Source: Niastella koreensis GR20-10 (GTDB lineage: Bacteria; Bacteroidota; Bacteroidia; Chitinophagales; Chitinophagaceae). From it: 64,000 bases of DNA. The notes below the pieces were generated by a model that worked only from the letters and a program-made list of their open reading frames with translations, searched no databases and was not told where the DNA came from. The stretch spans positions 8,940,744 to 9,004,743 of the forward strand of contig NC_016609.1 in NCBI RefSeq assembly GCF_000246855.1. Reading direction: 5' to 3'. The position numbers and the translations under genes are program-made. Positions 52,052 to 60,995 of this stretch are shown piece after piece (position 1 is the first letter of the stretch; each line of letters starts with the position of its first letter).

Positions 52052-53368
52052 ATGCGTAACGATGCGCTTAAAATTTTTACCGCAGGGGTACGGGCAGTAC
52101 AACCGCAATATTTATTACCCAGGCATATGCGCTGGCAGCACGACCAACTGCAGTTGGGCGACCGGCTTTTTAACAAGCCTGATATAAATAAAGTATATGT
52201 TATAGGGGCCGGTAAGGCCAGCGCTGCCATGGCCCGGGAAACGGAAACCATCCTCGGCAGCCGCATAGATGCAGGTATTATTGTTACAAAATACGAACAC
52301 AGTTTTCCCCTAAAGACCATTCAATGTATTGAGGCGGCGCATCCGGTGCCTGATGATAACAGTGTACTGGCCGGCCGGGAAATGATAAGGCTGCTGAAAA
52401 ATGCTGATGAAAAAGATGTAGTGATCGCTTTAATAAGCGGGGGCGCTTCGGCCCTGCTGGTTGATTGTCCGCCCGGTATTTTGTTGAGTGAGCTGCAGGT
52501 TGTTTTTAACAAGCTGTTACAATCGGGGGCTAATATTGAAGAAATGAATACGGTGCGGAAGCATTTATCGGCCGGGATAAAGGGCGGACAGTTGATGCGT
52601 ACCGCCTGGCCCGCCACGGTGGTTAGTTTTATTTTAAGCGATGTAATTGGCGATCCATTGGATAGTATTGCCAGCGGGCCCACTGTTGCCGACCGCAGCA
52701 CTTTTGCCGATGCCTGGGAAATATTGCGTAAATACCGGTTGGTGGATAAACTACCGGTGAGTATTATCCGTTGGCTGCAATCGGGGTTGAACGCAGCAGT
52801 GGCAGAAACACCCAAGCCGGATGATCCTGTTTTTACAAAGAGTTTTAATTACCTCATTGGCACCAATCGCGTGGCGCTGGATGCCGCCGCCGCTATGGCC
52901 CGGGAGTTACATTATACGCCGGTAATTATTACCGATTGCCTGCAAGGGGAGGCACGCGATAAAGCCAGGGAGCTGGTAGCCTATGTTCAACAATTTGCGG
53001 GACCACGTCCCGCTTGTTTATTATTGGGAGGCGAAACAACCGTTACTATCAAAAACCCAGGTAAGGGGGGGCGCAACCAGGAGTTTGCGCTGGCAGCCAT
53101 GGTTGCGTTGCAACAGGCTTACCCGGATACCGATCAAATACCGGTTATACTCAGCGCCGGCACCGATGGTACCGATGGCCCTACCAATGCCGCGGGAGCC
53201 GTAGTTGATAAAGGCGTGCTGCAACTGGCCGCCCAACGGGCACTGCTATCTGAAAAGTATTTAGAACAAAACGATTCCTGGAATTTCTTTAATCAAACCA
53301 ACGGGCTTATTATAACGGGGCCTACGCATACTAATGTAATGGATATTGTTGTGGTGCTTATTCCTTAG
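52052..53368 (+). CDS. Glycerate 2-kinase (MOFRL family)
   Basis: About 438 residues from ATG 52052 (MRNDALKIFTAGVRAVQP); a TTG 42 bases upstream is rejected. The N-terminal DUF4147 domain shows VYVIGAGKASAAMAR, CIEAAHPVPDDNS, ALISGGASALLVDCPPG and SDVIGDPLDSIASGPT. The C-terminal MOFRL domain shows LLLGGETTVTIKNPGKGGRNQEFAL and ILSAGTDGTDGPTNAAGA. The family phosphorylates D-glycerate with ATP, linking glycerate to glycolysis. Single gene, divergent from the beta-oxidation gene. Confidence 0.93.
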   Translation: MRNDALKIFTAGVRAVQPQYLLPRHMRWQHDQLQLGDRLFNKPDINKVYVIGAGKASAAMARETETILGSRIDAGIIVTKYEHSFPLKTIQCIEAAHPVPDDNSVLAGREMIRLLKNADEKDVVIALISGGASALLVDCPPGILLSELQVVFNKLLQSGANIEEMNTVRKHLSAGIKGGQLMRTAWPATVVSFILSDVIGDPLDSIASGPTVADRSTFADAWEILRKYRLVDKLPVSIIRWLQSGLNAAVAETPKPDDPVFTKSFNYLIGTNRVALDAAAAMARELHYTPVIITDCLQGEARDKARELVAYVQQFAGPRPACLLLGGETTVTIKNPGKGGRNQEFALAAMVALQQAYPDTDQIPVILSAGTDGTDGPTNAAGAVVDKGVLQLAAQRALLSEKYLEQNDSWNFFNQTNGLIITGPTHTNVMDIVVVLIP

Positions 53369-53373
53369 GGAAA

Positions 53374-53567
53374 TGCAAGGTTGATAGCGTTGATAAAGGA
53401 AGAGGTTGACGGGTTGAAATGTTGACAGGTTAACACGGAATACAAAATAAAGAGGCCCAGGCGGTAATAAACTACCTGGGCCTTTTTATGAGCGTTGTTA
53501 TTAGGTTTGTAGGGTATTAAGTTCGTGGGTTGCCGGAACTCAAGAACCTAATAACTTAAGAACTTAC
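53374..53567 (-). repeat. Composite intergenic repeat, copy B (inverted)
   Basis: Read on minus it has the same three parts in the same order as copy A at 10374-10585: the ~70-bp segment (53567-53497), the AGGCCCAGG hairpin and the GTTAAC/GTCAAC tail. It too fills the gap between two convergent genes. Confidence 0.85.
53451..53488. terminator. Two-way terminator between convergent genes
   Basis: Arms AGGCCCAGG (53453-53461) and CCTGGGCCT (53475-53483) pair perfectly, with AAATAAAG before and TTTTTAT after. It can serve the glycerate kinase gene on plus and the dehydrogenase gene on minus. Confidence 0.8.
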
Positions 53568-53643
53568 GAGCCTGCCTCTTCCAGCCTCGAAAGCTGAACT
53601 TAAAACCCTGAACCTTCAACTTTAAGCTTTCAACCTTAAACTT

Positions 53644-54513
53644 TTAACTATTTTGTCCTCCCTGATAAACAGCACTCCAATCGATCTCAGGATCTTTTTT
53701 AATTAATTCCAGCATATGACGTTTCAACAGATCGCCTAAAGGCATATTTTGGTTTACCTGGCTGGCTTGTGATAATACCAGGTTCAGGTCTTTCAAGCCC
53801 ATGGGTGCACTAAAGGCGGCCGGTTTAAATTGCTGACCTGTTATGATCTTACTGTAGCCCTGATAAATGGGGCTGTTGAAAATTGTTTGTGCGAAGAAGT
53901 TCCACATTTTAGCAGCATCCACCCCACTGTTGCTGGCCAGGGCAGCGCTTTCGCCAATAGCCTCCAGGGCGGCGGCAATAGTAAAGTTGCCACACAATTT
54001 AACCGTGTTGGCAGCTGTGATGTTGTCGCCAAAATCCCATACGCCGGCGCCACCGGCATCTTTTAATAACTGTTCAAATTGCTGACGCAGGTTGGCATCA
54101 CCCGATACCACAAAATTCAGCTTGTGGGCACGCGCAGCTTCGGGCCGGCCAAATACGGGTGTTGCCAGGTAATGAGATCCATTTTGTGTATGCAGTTGGC
54201 TCAGTGCTGATGCGGTGAGTGGTAAAATGGTGCTCATGCTCAAATGCACGCCGCCGGGCTGCATGTTATGTACCAATCCATCAGCGCCTTCCGTGATCGT
54301 TTTTAACGCTTTATCATCCGATACCATAGTGATGATGACCGCACATGCCGCTGCCAGTGCTTTTACCGATCCTACTTCAATAGCGCCTTTGTCAACCAAT
54401 GGCTTTGTTTTGGAGGCAGTACGGTTGTATACATACAATTCATGTCCGCTTGCCAGGATGTTTTCTGCTACGGGAGTTCCCAGGTTGCCCAGTCCGATAA
54501 ATCCGATTTTCAT
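53644..54513 (-). CDS. Beta-hydroxyacid dehydrogenase family NAD(P)-dependent oxidoreductase
   Basis: 289 residues. Rossmann loop MKIGFIGLGNLGTPVAENIL; substrate-side stretch VHLSMSTILP; VFGRPEAARAHKLNFVVSG; catalytic lysine region AANTVKLCGNFTIAAALEAIGESAAL; C-terminal FSAPMGLKDLNLVLSQA. This is the 3-hydroxyisobutyrate/glyoxylate-succinic semialdehyde reductase family. Substrate not determinable. It lies downstream of metG on the same strand, but a terminator hairpin at 54536-54569 separates them. Confidence 0.9.
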   Translation of the reverse strand: MKIGFIGLGNLGTPVAENILASGHELYVYNRTASKTKPLVDKGAIEVGSVKALAAACAVIITMVSDDKALKTITEGADGLVHNMQPGGVHLSMSTILPLTASALSQLHTQNGSHYLATPVFGRPEAARAHKLNFVVSGDANLRQQFEQLLKDAGGAGVWDFGDNITAANTVKLCGNFTIAAALEAIGESAALASNSGVDAAKMWNFFAQTIFNSPIYQGYSKIITGQQFKPAAFSAPMGLKDLNLVLSQASQVNQNMPLGDLLKRHMLELIKKDPEIDWSAVYQGGQNS

Positions 54514-54525
54514 AAACTAGTATTT

Positions 54526-54569
54526 AAATAAAGAACCCACTTGCTTTGCCATTGCGCAAAACAAGTGGG
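54526..54569 (-). terminator. Terminator after metG
   Basis: Arms CCCACTTG (54536-54543) and CAAGTGGG (54562-54569) pair perfectly. On the minus strand TTCTTTATTTA follows the hairpin. It sits 22 bases past the metG stop. Confidence 0.75.
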
Positions 54570-54590
54570 GCACAATGGTGAATAAACTAT

Positions 54591-56687
54591 TTAACTCACT
54601 GAAGAACCGTTGTCGATAGCATCGATGGGGTTTACAAAATGCAGTTTGCCTGCTTTGTCTTCCGCCATCAATATCATGCCATTGCTTTCAATACCACGCA
54701 TTTTGCGGGGCGCCAGGTTGGCTACCACCACCACCTGTTTGCCGGTGATGTTTTCGGGTTGAAAATGCTCGGCAATACCCGATACAATGGTACGGGTTTC
54801 AAAACCCAGGTCAACCTGCAGCTTTAACAGCTTGTCGGCCTTTGGCACTTTTTCCGCAGCCACAATGGTGCCTACCCGAAGATCGAGTTTGGCGAAATCG
54901 TCGTACACGATCTGTTCTTTCAATGCATCAGGTTGTGCGTCGACTGCTTTGATGGCTTCCTTTTGTGCTTCGGTTGGTTGCGCTGGTTTAACCAGACCTG
55001 CTTTTAATTTGGTAACCTGTGCTTCAATCTCGGCATCTTCAATTTTACGGAACAGCAATTCAGGCGCCCGTAAGCTATAACCCACACTCAGCAATTTTGT
55101 TTTACCCGCGTTCTCCCAATCCAGCATTTTTTCCACCACCTTCATTTTGTGCAGCATTTTTTTGGCAGTGCTGGGTAGAAACGGATTGATCAGGATCGCC
55201 AGGTTAGCGGTCAGCTGTAAACAAATATGTATGCAATTATCGATCAGTTTTTGTGCTTCAGGATCTTGTTCCAGGCGTTTGGCAACAATCCAGGGTTCTT
55301 TTTCCTGCATGTATTTATTGCCTTTTCTCGCCAGGTCGATTACCTCGGATAATGCATCGCGGAACTTGAAGGCCTCAATATTCTCTTCTACTTTTGCTTT
55401 GGCAACTTCAAATTCGGCCAACAAGGTTTTGTCCGCGTCATCCATTATATCTGCATGCAAAGGTGGCACCTTGCCCCCACACAATTTATGCATGAGTACC
55501 AATGCCCGGTTCTCGAAGTTTCCGAAAACATCACTCAACTCGCCTTTTACCCTTGCCTGAAAATCTTTCCAGGTAAAGTCATTGTCTTTCGTTTCCGGCG
55601 CGTTGGCACACAAAACATATCGTAACATATCTTCACAACCAGGAAAATCTTTTATGTATTCGTGCACCCAAACCGCCCAGTTGCGGCTGGTGCTTACTTT
55701 ATCGCCTTCAATGTTCAGGAATTCGTTGGCGGGCACATTATCGGGCAGTACAAATCCGCCGTGCGCTTTTAACATCGCCGGGAAAATAATACAGTGGAAA
55801 ACGATATTATCCTTTCCAATAAAGTGAACCAGTTTGGTGTCTTCCTTGCACCAGTAATCGGCCCATTCTTCGGTTAATTCCTTGGTGGCGGAAATATAGC
55901 CGATGGGTGCGTCGAACCATACGTACAGGACTTTGCCTTCGGTATCGGGCAGGGGCACTTTTACCCCCCAGCTGCTGTCGCGCGTCATGGCGCGGCTTTG
56001 CAGGCCACTGTCGAGCCAGCTTTTACACTGACCGTATACGTTGTTCTTCCATTCGGTATGTCCTTCCAGGATCCAGCCTTTCAGCCATTCCTCATAGTTC
56101 TGCAGGGGGAAATACCAGTGTTTGGTTTTCCGTTTTACCGGCACGGCATCGCTGAGGGTGCTACGCGGATGGATCAATTGTTCGGGGCTTAATGAAGAAC
56201 CGCAACGTTCGCACTGATCGCCATATGCATTGGGGTTGGCACAAATAGGACAGGTGCCGGTAATATAGCGGTCGGCCAGGAACGTATTGGTTTTTTCATC
56301 ATAGAATTGTTCGGTCTCTTTTTCCTCAAACAACCCGTCGTCGTACAGCTTTTTGAAAAAAGCAGCTGCCGTTTCGTGGTGAACGGGGTTGCTGGTGCGG
56401 GAATAGATATCGAAAGAAATGCCCATTTGTTCAAAGCTTTCCTTGATCTGGGCATGGTACTTATCTACAATCTGTTGCGGGCTAACGCCTTCTTTCATGG
56501 CGCGGATGGTAATAGGAACCCCATGTTCATCACTGCCACCAATGAATTTGATATCTCTTTTCTGCGCCCGTTGGTAACGCACGTAAATATCAGCCGGTAA
56601 ATAGCAGCCTGCCAGGTGACCGATATGCACCGGACCATTGGCGTACGGCAGGGCCGCTGTGACTAAATAGCGCTTAAAATTGCTCAT
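54591..56687 (-). CDS. metG: Methionyl-tRNA synthetase (MetG)
   Basis: Charges tRNA-Met. 698 residues. The class I HIGH motif appears as [20 protein letters not shown]; the zinc knuckle [18 protein letters not shown] has four cysteines; the KMSKS motif is the variant [10 protein letters not shown]. An anticodon-binding domain follows at about 390-550. The last ~110 residues, from [26 protein letters not shown], are a tRNA-binding EMAP-type OB fold, as in dimeric MetG. ATG 56687. The gap upstream (56715-56775) holds REP-like GCCCGCC/GGCGGGT sequence. Confidence 0.97.
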   Translation of the reverse strand: MSNFKRYLVTAALPYANGPVHIGHLAGCYLPADIYVRYQRAQKRDIKFIGGSDEHGVPITIRAMKEGVSPQQIVDKYHAQIKESFEQMGISFDIYSRTSNPVHHETAAAFFKKLYDDGLFEEKETEQFYDEKTNTFLADRYITGTCPICANPNAYGDQCERCGSSLSPEQLIHPRSTLSDAVPVKRKTKHWYFPLQNYEEWLKGWILEGHTEWKNNVYGQCKSWLDSGLQSRAMTRDSSWGVKVPLPDTEGKVLYVWFDAPIGYISATKELTEEWADYWCKEDTKLVHFIGKDNIVFHCIIFPAMLKAHGGFVLPDNVPANEFLNIEGDKVSTSRNWAVWVHEYIKDFPGCEDMLRYVLCANAPETKDNDFTWKDFQARVKGELSDVFGNFENRALVLMHKLCGGKVPPLHADIMDDADKTLLAEFEVAKAKVEENIEAFKFRDALSEVIDLARKGNKYMQEKEPWIVAKRLEQDPEAQKLIDNCIHICLQLTANLAILINPFLPSTAKKMLHKMKVVEKMLDWENAGKTKLLSVGYSLRAPELLFRKIEDAEIEAQVTKLKAGLVKPAQPTEAQKEAIKAVDAQPDALKEQIVYDDFAKLDLRVGTIVAAEKVPKADKLLKLQVDLGFETRTIVSGIAEHFQPENITGKQVVVVANLAPRKMRGIESNGMILMAEDKAGKLHFVNPIDAIDNGSSVS

Positions 56688-56789
56688 TTTGTTAATCGTC
56701 TTTAGAATTCTTGACTATCTGCCCTGGCGCCCGCCGTCTCTGCCGGTTGGCGGATAAGGCGGGTGACAGGGGATTGCAAAAATAACTAA

Positions 56790-57347
56790 TTACTGATTAA
56801 CCACTCCCATCTTGTCGAAACGCAGCCAGGTTTGGCTGATCTTTGAGCCTGGCCGGGAATTACTGGTTTGGGAGCTGTTTATAGGTCGAAGCGTGATGGT
56901 GTACAATTTCTCCTGCCGGGCATCGGGCACCATTTCCAATTGCAGCTGATAGGTGGGGTTGTTGAAATACAGTTTTACCTGCTCATTTTCGGGAGTGGCC
57001 TGTTTAAACTGGAAGTTGTAAAGGGCCACCTGGTTTACTATGTTGGTATAAAAAGAAGCATTGCTGGTGGTGTACACCAGTTTCAGCCCCGATGGGTCGT
57101 TTACCTGGTACAGTTCGGCCATTGTTGGGGCATCGGGTGTTTTACCTGTTTTAAAACTCCATTTTGCTTTGCTCACTAACCCATCGATCTTAGCATATTC
57201 TGCAAAGTAACCCATGGGCGACAGGTACTGGCCCACCCATTCAACCGAAGGGGCTTCCATTACCTGCAATAATTCTTTCAAGCCTACATTTTGGGCAAAG
57301 CAAGGGTGGTAACCTGCCAGCAGGCAGATCAATACTAATTGTTTCAT
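56790..57347 (-). CDS. Secreted protein, possibly LolA-like
   Basis: 185 residues. Signal peptide ends near CFAQ (residue 19). A single-domain, beta-rich protein with stretches ASFYTNIVNQVALYNFQFKQ, VKLYFNNPTYQLQLEMVPD and KLYTITLRPIN. The tail SKISQTWLRFDKMGVV echoes the LolA-type 'W.rFDk.Gvv' end in Bacteroidota outer-membrane carrier proteins, but the match is weak and the function is uncertain. It starts 16 bases after the stop of the 562-residue gene, so it likely belongs to the sigma factor operon. Confidence 0.6.
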   Translation of the reverse strand: MKQLVLICLLAGYHPCFAQNVGLKELLQVMEAPSVEWVGQYLSPMGYFAEYAKIDGLVSKAKWSFKTGKTPDAPTMAELYQVNDPSGLKLVYTTSNASFYTNIVNQVALYNFQFKQATPENEQVKLYFNNPTYQLQLEMVPDARQEKLYTITLRPINSSQTSNSRPGSKISQTWLRFDKMGVVNQ

Positions 57348-57362
57348 GACTGTGTTTTTAGA

Positions 57363-59051
57363 TTATTGTTTTTGAGAGGAGATAAGCGGTTGTAGTTTTT
57401 GTTTGAATTGCTCAGGAGTGGTAGGGGTAAAAATCAGGTCGCTTATAAGAGTATCAGAGGTGGTAAAAGGGTGTATGTTCGATACTACTTTGTCGGCGGT
57501 TACTGCAACGGTTACCAATATAGCTGATTCACCAGCAGGTACCTGTGGAAAATAATCTTTCTGGCCGCTCCAATAAACGCCCTGGACTATAGATTTATTT
57601 TTTGTAAATACCAGTAAACAAACATGATTGCCGGCGGTTGCACCTTTATCGATGTTCACAGTAACATTTACTTTGGGCCGGGGATCGTTCATGAACCTGT
57701 CGCAATTGAACCAGCCAAAATTGCTGATTGTAAAACTATAGGTTTGGGCTAATCTTGATTGCTGTGCGTTATAAAAGGAATCTTCCTTTAGCTCCCTGTC
57801 ATACCTGGCACTATCCGATTCTCCGGTATTTTTTATACGTACAACCTTAACCGTATCATACACCGGTATGGAGTCAATTACAAGTTGTTCGTTTTTATAT
57901 GTCCTTTTGGGAGCGCGTTTTATTTTTATTACATCATAATAACTGCCAAAGCGTTCTTTTAACCGGTCCGTTAATTCTGATTTAGGAATGTCTATACCAC
58001 GCGACACATAAAACCTGGCCGTTGTTTTTTTACCATAACTTACGTTATAAGGTTCTACTTTTTTCAGGTTTAGTTCATAGCCTTTTGGGTTGTCATGGAA
58101 ATTGAGGTTATTATGTAACGGACCCACCGGCAGCCAGTTCAGATTGGTACTGTTTTCATTAGTCTGCGGTTGTTCCTGACCGGCAAACAATTGCATGCTA
58201 TCGTCATAATTGTTGGTGGGTATATTGACGGTGATGGCTTTTTGCGGAGCTATAACAACAGGCTGGCCATCCTGTTCGGCGCTTATATGCACCATACCAC
58301 CTGTGATCAACTGTTGGCCGTTTGAGGTGGTAGTTAGTTTGGCGGCTATGATGTCTTCATACTTATAATATTCGCGCACTATAATTTTTACCGGTCCTGC
58401 TTTGTTTATTAACGTATGGGCAGGAACAAACAACCGCGTGCCTTCCTTAGCTACCAGGGTAGTATCGCGATCGGTGTTGATATAAAACTCCTGTGTTGGT
58501 TTTTCCAGTTGTTGAAAGAATGATTGCAGTAGTTGGGTGGCATCGGGGCTTGAGCTTTCTACCGTATCATTTCCCTTATTGGATACAACCGGGGCGGCAG
58601 GTACCGCGCTAATGAGTATTGGGCCCTGTTCATGTACAGGAACTTTGTTCCGGGCTGCTGTTGGTTGAAACGACAATTCACTTATGGTATCAGACAGGTC
58701 AAGTGGCTTATACTTAATGGCAGGCCGATAATTGGAGTCGGTGTTCGTACTTGCCTGCCGGGTTGTATTTTTAACTACCGTTGTTTGTTTTTTAGTGGGT
58801 GTAGTTATTTTCTTCTTACCATGCCTGAACGGATTGATGGCTACAAGCAGTACTACTACCGCAATTATCCATAGACCCAGTGACCGGGTGATGTGCGTAT
58901 TGCCAGGGGGAAATTTGCCAGGGTCACCACCAGGTTTGTTCAATTGGGTTTTAAATTGCTGCCAGTTCGCTTCTACAGGAAGGTTATCTGGCGAAAACGC
59001 TTCTTCCTTTTGGCGGAAAAAATCATCGATATGTTGGTTGTCAGATAACAT
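57363..59051 (-). CDS. Membrane-anchored partner of the ECF sigma factor (putative anti-sigma)
   Basis: 562 residues. Residues 1-50 are soluble (DNQHIDDFFRQKEEAFSPDNLPVEANWQQFK), followed by one membrane span at about 52-70 (LGLWIIAVVVLLVAINPF) and a ~490-residue outer part rich in beta strands (FYINTDRDTTLVAKEGTRLFVPAHTLI, TFTISNFGWFNCDRF). No FecR or known anti-sigma signature was recognised. The topology (short cytosolic N-terminus, one span, large periplasmic domain) and the 11-bp overlap with the sigma gene suggest a membrane-bound regulator of that sigma factor (inference). The extracytoplasmic domain is of unknown family. Confidence 0.65.
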   Translation of the reverse strand: MLSDNQHIDDFFRQKEEAFSPDNLPVEANWQQFKTQLNKPGGDPGKFPPGNTHITRSLGLWIIAVVVLLVAINPFRHGKKKITTPTKKQTTVVKNTTRQASTNTDSNYRPAIKYKPLDLSDTISELSFQPTAARNKVPVHEQGPILISAVPAAPVVSNKGNDTVESSSPDATQLLQSFFQQLEKPTQEFYINTDRDTTLVAKEGTRLFVPAHTLINKAGPVKIIVREYYKYEDIIAAKLTTTSNGQQLITGGMVHISAEQDGQPVVIAPQKAITVNIPTNNYDDSMQLFAGQEQPQTNENSTNLNWLPVGPLHNNLNFHDNPKGYELNLKKVEPYNVSYGKKTTARFYVSRGIDIPKSELTDRLKERFGSYYDVIKIKRAPKRTYKNEQLVIDSIPVYDTVKVVRIKNTGESDSARYDRELKEDSFYNAQQSRLAQTYSFTISNFGWFNCDRFMNDPRPKVNVTVNIDKGATAGNHVCLLVFTKNKSIVQGVYWSGQKDYFPQVPAGESAILVTVAVTADKVVSNIHPFTTSDTLISDLIFTPTTPEQFKQKLQPLISSQKQ

Positions 59052-59595
59052 TGGAGTAGATTTCTTTTTTCAACAGATTTTCCAGTTTGTGTTTCAGCAG
59101 GCGGCGTGCTTCGTTCAGGTGCCATTTTGAGGTACCGCCTGAAATACCCAGCAATTGTCCTATTTCTTCATGTTTATAACCATCCAGTACAAACAGGTTA
59201 AAAACCAGGGCGGTGTTCCGGGGCAGTTCCTGCAGCAGGCCCATGACATCCCGGGCCGAAAGCCGTTCGTAAATGTCGGGGTTAAGTGAAAAACGCTCAT
59301 CGGGCACCTGGTCAATAGAGCTATGGGTGAATTTTGCCTGCCGCCGGCAATGATCGATGCAGGTATTTACAACAATGCGCCGAACCCAGCCCATAAAATC
59401 GCCCCGGCCTTCAAATTGTTGCAAGGTTTTAAACACTTTCAACATGGCTTCGTTGAAGATGGCCGCTGCTTCATCCAGGTCCGTTGCATAACGAATGCAC
59501 AGTTTGAACATACCGGCATGGCAAGCGCGATACAGTTCCTCCTGGCTTTGCGGGTTTTGTTGTTTACAGCCTTGTATAATAGTATTCCAGTGCAA
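59041..59595 (-). CDS. ECF-type RNA polymerase sigma factor
   Basis: 184 residues. Region 2: LYRACHAGMFKLCIRYATDLDEAAAIFNEAMLKVFKTLQQFEGRGDFMGWVRRIVVNTCIDHCRR. Region 4: LLQELPRNTALVFNLFVLDGYKHEEIGQLLGISGGTSKWHLNEARRLLKHKL. A sigma-70 family member of the extracytoplasmic-function type. The only usable in-frame start is TTG at 59595 (MHWNTIIQGC), a weak initiation codon. Its 3' end overlaps the membrane-anchored partner gene by 11 bases, which suggests coupled translation. Confidence 0.93.
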   Translation of the reverse strand: MHWNTIIQGCKQQNPQSQEELYRACHAGMFKLCIRYATDLDEAAAIFNEAMLKVFKTLQQFEGRGDFMGWVRRIVVNTCIDHCRRQAKFTHSSIDQVPDERFSLNPDIYERLSARDVMGLLQELPRNTALVFNLFVLDGYKHEEIGQLLGISGGTSKWHLNEARRLLKHKLENLLKKEIYSNVI

Positions 59596-59682
59596 TTGGT
59601 AAAGGGTTTTTTGCAGGCCCCCTATATTAAGACGAAACAGTAGGTTGAAAAGGTTGGGAAAAAAGGAAAATTCAGTAAAATG

Positions 59683-59853
59683 CTATTTAAGCAGCCAGTA
59701 ACAAAGACCAATCCAAACGGCTGCAAAAAACACAATAGCCAAAATGTCGTTAGAAATTTCAGAAAAGCGTTTTTTACGAACAGCCATTTGATAAACTATC
59801 CAGCCTACAAAGGCTATGGTAATAAACACTGCCTGAATAAGACGAACGTACAT
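59683..59853 (-). CDS. Small membrane protein (56 aa)
   Basis: ATG at 59853 gives MYVRLIQAVFITIAFVGWIV, then YQMAVRKKRFSEISNDILAIVFFAAVWIGLCYWLLK: two hydrophobic spans joined by a basic loop. A longer frame back to 59940 would run into the divergent carboxypeptidase gene at 59926. Family not recognised. Small two-span proteins like this are common in Bacteroidota; reality is likely but not certain. Confidence 0.55.
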   Translation of the reverse strand: MYVRLIQAVFITIAFVGWIVYQMAVRKKRFSEISNDILAIVFFAAVWIGLCYWLLK

Positions 59854-59925
59854 GGCAGTAAAAATAATATTTAGAATTGTTGTCTCATAGAACTTTCCGG
59901 TATATTTAAATATCATATTCAGTAC

Positions 59926-60948
59926 ATGAACCGTAAGCATTTTTTATCTTCTTTCCTGGTGGCCGGTTTGCCCTTACCCGGCTGGTCTGTGTGGAATAAT
60001 GAGGGAGATGACGACGCCCCGGCGGCCATTTTACCCCGTTATTTAAAACCCGGCGATACCATCGGTATTACCTGTCCGGCCGGATTTATTACCCAGCCCG
60101 AAATACAACCCGCCATGCTGCAGATGATAGAGTGGGGGTTTAATATCAAGGTAGGGGACACCGTGGGAAAACAGGATTTTACTTTTGGCGGAACCGATGA
60201 AGAACGGGCGCGCGATTTTCAGCAAATGCTCGACGACCCCAAGGTAAAAGCCATTATGTGTGCCCGTGGGGGCTATGGCTTTGTTCGCATCATAGATAAA
60301 TTGAATTTTTCCAAACTGATTGAACATCCCAAGTGGATCATCGGCTTTAGCGACATTACCGTGTTGCACTGTCACCTGAACCGGAATTACGGCATTGCTT
60401 CCCTCCACTCCAAAATGTGCAACAGTTTTCCCGACGACTGGAATAAAGCCGAACCCATTCAAATTGAAACCATCCTGTCGATAAAACAAGCCCTTACCGG
60501 GCAAAAAATGAAGTATACCACGCCGGTAAATCCCCTGAATAAACCGGGTAAGGCCGAGGGCGCATTGGTGGGCGGTAACCTTAAATTGATTGAAACGCTG
60601 GCCGGCACAAAGTCTGACCTGCACACCGCCAACAAGATCCTGTTTGTAGAAGATACCGGCGAATACCTGTACAGTATAGACCGCATGTTCTGGAACCTGA
60701 AACGTACCGGGAAGCTGGAAAAACTGGCCGGACTGATCGTGGGCGGGTTCAAGATAAAACCCGATGATCCCGGTGAGGAGTTTGGGCGAAACATTGAGGA
60801 TATTGTGCTGGAGAAAGTGAAAGAATACAAATATCCCGTCTGCTTCGACTTCCCCGTTGGCCACCAGCGGAACAATTATGCGTTAAAATGCGGGGTAAAA
60901 CACCGGTTTACCGTTTCTAATGAAGAGGTAATGCTGCAGGAAATTTAA
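59926..60948 (+). CDS. LD-carboxypeptidase (S66 family)
   Basis: 340 residues. Removes the terminal D-amino acid from L,D-linked peptidoglycan peptides, as in cell-wall recycling. Nucleophile Ser142 in IIGFSDITVLH; catalytic Glu in LFVEDTGEYLYSIDRM; His in PVGHQRNNYAL. Further marks: RYLKPGDTIGITCPAGF at the start of the domain and ARGGYGFVRIID. The N-terminus FLSSFLVAGLPLPGWSVW is a mildly hydrophobic leader, so this copy may be exported while its neighbour is not. It forms a tandem pair with the gene 47 bases downstream. Confidence 0.9.
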   Translation: MNRKHFLSSFLVAGLPLPGWSVWNNEGDDDAPAAILPRYLKPGDTIGITCPAGFITQPEIQPAMLQMIEWGFNIKVGDTVGKQDFTFGGTDEERARDFQQMLDDPKVKAIMCARGGYGFVRIIDKLNFSKLIEHPKWIIGFSDITVLHCHLNRNYGIASLHSKMCNSFPDDWNKAEPIQIETILSIKQALTGQKMKYTTPVNPLNKPGKAEGALVGGNLKLIETLAGTKSDLHTANKILFVEDTGEYLYSIDRMFWNLKRTGKLEKLAGLIVGGFKIKPDDPGEEFGRNIEDIVLEKVKEYKYPVCFDFPVGHQRNNYALKCGVKHRFTVSNEEVMLQEI

Positions 60949-60965
60949 GGGTAAAATGGTTTGCT

Positions 60966-60973
60966 TATTTTTG
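60966..60973 (+). promoter_or_regulatory. -7 box TATTTTTG of the second carboxypeptidase gene
   Basis: Exact TAnnTTTG match 22 bases before the ATG at 60996, in the gap between the two paralogues. It suggests that the second copy can be transcribed on its own. Confidence 0.45.
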
Positions 60974-60995
60974 CGCATTCGTAATAATTACAACA

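Noticed and set aside
60043-60864. 273-codon minus-strand frame opposite the first carboxypeptidase gene
   Set aside because: Shadow of a gene with clear S66 catalytic motifs on plus.
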